Of a stretch of DNA of 64,000 bases, positions 57,323-64,000 are shown one piece after another (the stretch's first letter is position 1; each line of letters opens with the position of its first letter). Made by a program: the position numbers and the translations under genes. Under the pieces are notes generated by a model. That model saw only the letters and a program-made list of their open reading frames with translations, ran no database searches and was not told where the DNA came from. The DNA comes from Luscinia megarhynchos. Its lineage: Eukaryota; Chordata; Aves; Passeriformes; Turdidae. Location of the stretch: NCBI GenBank assembly GCA_034336665.1, contig CM067592.1:28245819-28309818 (forward strand), in the 5' to 3' direction.

Positions 57323-60300
57323 GTTTTGAAACTTTAGTAATTCTTCAGTCTACTCTTTCAAGACATTTAGATAACCTTAATAGATGTCTTGCAATTTCGG
57401 ATATATTTTTAAATCGGTGTTCCATATTGTTAAAAGGATTGGAATATTGCTGTTACTTATTTTAAGAAAAAACCAGTACTGTCCAAATAGATTTCACTTT
57501 AGCATAGACAGGTAGAATATTAGAAGGTGATGTGACATGAACCAGCTTAGAATGACAATTGCTTCATGAGAAAGCAGGGGGGACCAGGAAATTGAAAAAC
57601 TCATTTACATGTTTCATTTTGTTCCTTAAAATTCTGTGTGCCTCTGATCAGTCTTACCAAGTTTAATGCTGTAGCAAACAACACACAGTGCCACAGCCAC
57701 TGCACAATGCTAACTATGTATTTTGCTCTGTGCCATGGGCTGGGTTTCTCATTTCATACATCATTTGCAACTTGCTGCAGTGATTCTGTGAAGTCATTGC
57801 TTATCTCACTAACACGAAGTTAGGAAGAAGTATCATTTTTCCCAATACTTGTTTTGATCAAGCTATGCATTAGACATCACAGCCAGTTTCCTGTTTCTCT
57901 CTACTAAAAGTAAAACACCAAATATAATTTTACCCACAAAAATTATACCAGCAATCCTTTGCATTCTATTCTTCAGTGTCAATGTTAAATTTTTAGCAAA
58001 AGACGTTAAATTGTTCAACAAAGCTTTGTCTGTCAGGTGTGATATGCTGCTACTCCTTATTTTCTATGCCTAGAGATTTTCAACAGCATGCAAAAACCAC
58101 ATCTGGAGAGGAAGCTCGGGACTGTAGCCAGATCTGTCAGATTATTTTATGTTTCTGAAATGCCATTCAACAAAAATCAGTGTTAGTTATTTCTACTTTC
58201 CCCACTCAGCACCAGCAGTATAATAGCTTAATGATAGCATGAGACTCAGGGCACAGACCTGAGACAGGCAATCATAGCAATATCTCATTTTCACCCTGGT
58301 CTCCATGCAGTGAACCAACATTTCAAGCACTGAAAGTTAAACTGAGTTAAAATAGGTAAGCCTATAATGCTGGCAAACAAAAAGTGTTTCTGGACCTCAC
58401 CTGTGTGTGAAGCCAAATGGAACAAGCTTTGATATTGCTAATCTCACGGGACTAAATCGATCTTTGTATCCAGCTGACAGTGTAAATTATGTTAGGTAAG
58501 GATTGAGCATAAAAGACACCCTTAAATATAATCAAATATTTACATTTACTCTAGCTTCTTAAATCAAATATGTAACTAATATAATGTAAGAATTAACAAT
58601 GTAAAGTAATATAATATATAAGTAATATGTAAGTAATTTATCCTGGAAAGGGACCTTTGCCACCACATCCATTTGTTTTTGGGTTTTTTTTGTCTTTTAC
58701 ATTTTAATATTGGTCAGTATATGCCTCAGAGAGAAAAAGTGTGGTTTTGCCCAACTGAATGAAAAATTCAGTTTTATGCCAGTTATAGCAATGTTTAAAA
58801 TGCAAGATGTTTAAGCATACTATTGACTTAATTCCTCTTTGTATTGTCAGGAATAGATTGGACCAAACCCAAGATAATCTTTTAAGCACCCCAGTTACTA
58901 TTTTGTCAGTCTCCGTAATCTTGTAAAAAGCATCATTAACACACTAAAGTTGAAAATATATCTGTTATACTTTTGGCCTTGAGTTAGTTTCTGAGAGAAA
59001 GTGGAAAAATGAAATGTGGGTGTCTTGTTTTGATTACTCACTTTGTTTGTTTGTTTTCATAGATGCTCTCAAAGAATGAAACCTTTGTTTTTTCTTTGAA
59101 ACATACTTGTCATTTAGCTATTTTTTATTTTTCCAAAGCTTAAGATTTTTAGACACATGGAATGATGCAGCCATCTCCTCATTTTGTTCTGGTTCCCTCA
59201 AGCCAACAGGCTGCAAAGCAAATGTCTACTTTGTTTTTGGCTTGTCTAGAAAATTGAAACTGTGCAAGCCCCACAATTCCCTCTTCTTTTCACTGTTTCA
59301 GTCTTTGCTTTTGCCATGATGTAGGTTCTTATTGCTCAGAAGATGAAGGAAGTGATGGGTCATTTTAAGCAGCCTTCTCACTCCATGATTAGAGTGCAGC
59401 AGTGTATGCTGAGCCCCTTAAAGGAAAAACACTCCTCTCTCCTCTCTTTCTTTTCCTGTGTCAGGGAGCAAAGAGCAGGATGAATCAAAGGCAGTGGAGC
59501 ACAGTAAGAGCAGACACACAAGAGAACCATTATTAAGCACACTGAAAAGCATAGTTACTACCATGGGAACATCAGTATTTGTCAGGAAAAAAAAATATCT
59601 GAGGGGAGATAAATAAACTAAATCTTTAACATATATGAGATCTCAGAAACACCCTTCAATGACCATTCTTCATAACCCTGTAGGCCACATTATATTAAAT
59701 GATTGTCACTTACGTAACCATTACCTCAGGTTTTGCTGACCTTGACAGCAAAGCTGTAATTACATCTTTGAATGACACTGAAGAGCTTTTGCAGAGTAAT
59801 GCGACAGGCAGATAGAACATGCAGAAATTTTTCTACTCACTATTCATAGGTATATATGTATTGTATAAGCTTATTACAAAAGAAACCTATCTCATGTCAA
59901 ACTTCATTTTTATGAAGTATTCTGACAATATTGCAGATTCTTACAGTATGCTATTACTAGATTTAAGTGTGCAAATATCCTTCATGCATTTCCTACTCAA
60001 CTAAGTTTCTCTTATCTTTTCGGCTGCCTTGAGAGAGCTTGAGCCACGGTGACTGCATAAGAGCATCCAGATTTGGCTTCACTAAATCTAAAAAAATACT
60101 TCATGAATTCACTGGCATTAGAGAGCTGTTGCTAGACTTATAGTCAATGTCAAAAGTTGGGTGAATACAAACAGAACTTGGCTTGAGGGAGCAGATTTCC
60201 AAGATCAGGAAATTCAGTTCACTCACATCTAGATCAGCCAGTCATATCCATAGGTAGTTTCACATAATATGAGATACTGTGCTTGAACTAATGTGCTGTG

Positions 60301-60645
60301 TAATTTGGCTTGCTTACGGCCTGCTGTTTGCAGAGTGTATCTTTGTAATTCAAATTAACAGATGAGGAGATGCAGTGCATTCACATCCCAGGAGATGATG
60401 CACACAAAGAAGTATGACCTCCTGTCTTAAGGTTAGACAGCAGGCAGCACACTGGTGTGCAGTGCTGGTACCAAAAAATTGAGCAGCATTTACTTTTCTA
60501 AAATTGTTGGTGCCCAGATGCATATTTCCTATTCAGAGGACCATCATCAACTTGAGTGTATTCAAAACTAGAGTTTCTGCTTCCTATAATCTGTTTCTAA
60601 ACAGAAATCCTCTGCTTTTCACTGAGGCTAAGGCTCAAAGGAATA
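57323..60645. other. AT-rich sequence, nothing recognised
   Basis: About 3.3 kb without recognised genes or named repeats. An AT-rich region of near-repeated TAATATAATGTAAG-like words lies at about 58570-58640. Confidence 0.5.
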
Positions 60646-61648
60646 ATCAGGTGGATTGAGAACTGTCTGAATGGGAGATCCCAGTAGTGCAGGGTCTGGC
60701 TGTCACAGTGGTGTCCCCAAGGTTCAGCAGTGGGCCCAGTATTGTTTAACTTGTGCATCAATAATTGGATGAAGGGGCAGGTGCCTCCTCAGCAGGTTCA
60801 GGATGGCCAGAGCTGAGCAGTGGCCCATAGCCCAGAGGGCTCTGCAGCCCTTCAGAAGGGCCTGGGCAGGCTGGGGACGTGGGCACAGAGGAATGGCTGA
60901 AATTCAAAAGGATATGGACGATTCTGCACCTGAGGAAGAACAACCCTGGGAACCACAACAGGCTGGGAGCTGATCTGCTGGGGAGCAGCTCTGTGGGGAA
61001 AGACCTCAGGGCCCTGGTGGACAACAAGCTGTCCATGAGCCAGCAGTGTGTCCTGATGGTCAGCAAAGCCAATGGATCCTGGGGAATTGGGAAGAGCACT
61101 GCCAGCAGGTCACAGGAGGTGATCCTGCCCCTCTACTCAGCCACAGGGAGGCCACATCTGGAATGCTGTGTCCAGTTCTAGGCTCCTCAGAACAAGCAAG
61201 ACATGGAGCTCCTGGAGCAAATCCCACAGAGGGGTATGAAGTTGATTGTAGGACTGGAGCATCTCTCTTATGAGGAAAGGCTGAGGGAGCTGGGCCTGTT
61301 CAGCCTTGAGAAGAGATGACTGAGAGGGGACCTTGTCAGTGTCTGTCAGTATCTGAGGTGAGGGTAATAATGCACAGAGCCAGGCTCTGCTCAGTGATGC
61401 CAAGCAATAGAACAAGAGGCAATGGGCAGATAATTATGCACACCTGAATATGAGGAAGAACTTCTTTACTATGCAGGTAACTGTGCGCAGAGAGGTTGTG
61501 GAGTCTCCCTCATTGGGGAAATTAAAGAACTGTCTTGGATACAATCCTGAGCAAGGTTCTCTGGATTGACCCTGCTTGAAAAGGGAGGTTGGACCACATG
61601 ACCCAGTGTGGTCCCTTCCAACCTGGCCTGTTCTGTGATTCTGTGATT
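60646..61648 (+). mobile_element. CR1: CR1 LINE 3' part (ORF2 RT to octamer tail)
   Basis: This is the only + strand CR1 here. It starts in the RT palm (Trp-Ile-Glu-Asn, then a Ser-Gly-Val-Pro motif at about 60702-60716). It continues through the thumb/C-terminal region (Gly-Lys-Asp-Leu-Arg-Ala-Leu-Val-Asp near 61000-61025; ILPLYSA-like near 61122; [22 protein letters not shown] near 61265-61315). It ends in the 3' UTR with two TTCTGTGA octamers at 61631-61648. The catalytic FADD box is not recognisable where expected (about 60780-60830), and stops are present. Inactive. Confidence 0.94.
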
Positions 61649-64000
61649 TGATTTTTTCCATAGCAAAATATTTATTTTGTTTGTAATTTGGTTTCGTATC
61701 AGGAAAATACTTCCACAGGAGGACACATTAGCTAGCTGCTATCTGAAACACTGGTTAGTTCTTTCCAGTTGAACCATTATTCTGCCATATTATTTTAATC
61801 TTTGTTGTAAGAAGAATAATTGCTTTAAATTTTTATTTAATAACAGAATGAGGATAAATATAATTTTAATAGTTTAAATAATATACCATAAATTAAAGAA
61901 TCCAATACAATCTGCAAGATTTTGTAATTTTCTTAAATGGTTCTCTCTTTTTATCGTGGAAAAATATTTAAATAGTTCTTCAAGACATCTATTGCTGGCT
62001 GTGGCTCAGCTGAAGTTCTTATTGGTTGCTCAGGACTACCCTGGCACTGAAGAAGAATCCTCACTCTTTAAAATTTATTGCTTCTCAACAAGCCCCCTCC
62101 CCCCTTCCTCAGAAAATATGGAAGTTTCAAAAGAAACAAAAAAGAGTGCCTTGAAACAGTAGAAGAAAGAAAGCTAGAGAAATAAATCTAGAGTTACAAT
62201 GATTTTGATGCCAACATTTCTTACACATCAAGTGCAATTCGCATAGTGTCTGGATCTGTAGAAGGAATAGTAGTTTATCTATTTCCAAGGAGTAATACTG
62301 GCATATATTTCCTAGTGCCACTTTTTCTGGGGAGAGATAGCTCAGCACTAAAGTATACATTGTTTCAAATACCTGAGGTACTAACATGGTTTATTTCTTT
62401 TTCAGACATTTTCAGGCACTATTTCTTCTAACTTCTTTATCTATATTGATTAGAGAAACTGCAGTTTTCAAATAATTATCTGTAAAGTACCTTATAAAGC
62501 GCTAATATTAGAGGTCATTTATTGAGAACTATAATTTAGAGAAATTAGTTTTGGCTAACTGCAATAAATATTAGAAAGCATCAGAATAACCATTAAATGC
62601 CATAATGACTCCAGCTAAATGCCACCTGTTTTAATAGTTATCTGGATCTAGCATTTTAAATCTGTAGTCTTTTAATCTTGGTTTCTCTCAACACTATGTC
62701 CAGCAACTGCAACTCAATGTTCTTCTATAACCTTTGAGTGACAGAGAGACATCAAAGCAAAGACAGAAATAAGTGGAGGCAGAAAATGCCATACTACACA
62801 ATGAAACAAGCCCTGTCACCGCTGTGGTTATTCAAAATGAAAGGATGCACTGCAGGTCCAGGTGCTGGACCTGTAACCTGAGTTTGAGTGCATGACTTTA
62901 CAGAGCTATTGCTTTGAGTTTCCTCCAAGGACAGCACCACATATCAGGATAAATATGCCTCATTATGAGAGAGGATCCTATTCTTCAATACCAATGTTTT
63001 GGGGTTTTTTAAATTTTAGCAATGGTCCTGTGATCTGTAAAATAGTTTTTACTTCTAGTTTATTTTTCTTGGTCACTACAGACTGTGCCAGTCCCCTTTT
63101 AGTCTGTATGTTGGACCTCCCCTCTACATAAAGTCCTGATGTGTGCTTTGTCATCTGACTTGTTTTCCCACACATGAAATGTATAATCAATTCATCTTAA
63201 CATAAGAAGTGCTCAAATCTGCCTTACTCAACAAATACTGGTTTATTTCCAGACTTAAAATGCTTCTGAAAACTTCAAACTATAGAATTGTTGGCTGTAT
63301 AGAGAAAATTCAGGTCCACTAGCAGCTATGCCTTGCTGAAGGAATCTATATAGCCTCACAAAAGCATTACTTCAAGCTGTGTTTTGATGTTTTGCTGAGA
63401 CTAGAAAGCACATGAAGTGCTGAGTCTCATGGCAGTTTTGTAGTTTATCTTTTTCTGTGGCTCAGCAATTCTGTCGTCAAAAAAGCCCAATAAAGAATGT
63501 TCTTTGGTGTACACACATTGCACATTAAACTGTAAGGCCCAGTCTAATACCACTTATTGATAATTAAGACTTAATACTGATTTTGAGAACTTGCATTGGG
63601 GTGTGCATTTAGACAGGAAATTTAACAGGAAAAGCAAATGTTACAAATCTGACCATGGATCTCCTCTGTTGTGGCAATGTCTCATGGCCCCAGAAATCAG
63701 GAACAAATCAGAAATTAAAATTAACTTTCCTTCTGTTAGTTCATACAGAATTGACTGCTTTTAGTTGAAAAGGTCAATACATATCATATTAGTAAAGAGA
63801 AATATAAGAAATTACAAAGGACAACACAAACAACCTTTTCCTCACACACATAAACACAGAGACTAAAACAAAATTTTTTCCTTGGGAAAGAAAAAGCAGA
63901 ATTTTTATCTGATACAAGTTCAATATTTCATACCTTTCAAAACTTTATTATCACAGGACAGAATATTCTTTTTACTTGAAGCAGATTGGTTTCTAAATAC
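61649..64000. other. AT-rich sequence, nothing recognised
   Basis: The final 2.35 kb contains no recognised gene or named repeat. Open frames of 60-86 codons are unsupported. Confidence 0.5.

Noticed and set aside
1..64000. tRNA, rRNA or snRNA genes
   Set aside because: No cloverleaf A/B-box pair or rRNA-like conserved text was noticed by eye. A tRNAscan-SE/Infernal run would be needed to exclude them formally.

Overview
The window looks like nuclear DNA from a bird, probably a songbird. It is AT-rich, gene-poor and intron- or intergenic-like. The interspersed repeats are CR1 LINEs, some ending in the CR1-specific 3' octamer (ATTCTGTG) instead of poly(A), plus endogenous retrovirus (ERV) sequence. 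The assignment to birds rests on the CR1 and ERV types. 'Songbird' is an inference from memory of one LTR family.

Layout. (1) 1-3870: a decayed ERV pol gene on the + strand, covering the end of reverse transcriptase, RNase H and integrase. An antisense solo LTR (1603-3271) splits its integrase codons and is flanked by a near-perfect 6-bp target duplication. The LTR carries a roughly 20-copy, 39-40 bp minisatellite (2241-2997). (2) 3906-12500: a CA/TA microsatellite, a small CR1 scrap, about 6 kb of plain AT-rich DNA, and a roughly 2-kb rearranged CR1 ORF2 remnant on the - strand. (3) 12500-30500: AT-rich sequence without recognisable genes, with small tandem duplications and one or two splice-site-bounded candidate exons. 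(4) 30560-32640: a strong CpG island with GC boxes, a palindromic CRE, GGA and CAG repeats and a long pyrimidine tract. This is the only promoter-like landmark. The best transcript model is a first exon on the - strand ending at a CAG|GTAACT donor just after an ATG in good context. The gene could not be named. (5) 32640-64000: AT-rich sequence with five further CR1 fragments, a large TTTC microsatellite and other simple repeats.

No complete protein-coding gene, tRNA, rRNA or CRISPR array is visible. Nearly all open frames are chance frames, repeat-driven frames or CR1/ERV relics. If the CpG island drives a - strand gene, the left half would be its first intron and the right half its upstream region. 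If transcription is bidirectional, both halves could be intronic. No genuinely new system was demonstrated. The most unusual structures are the minisatellite-bearing LTR nested in integrase and the motif-dense CpG island.
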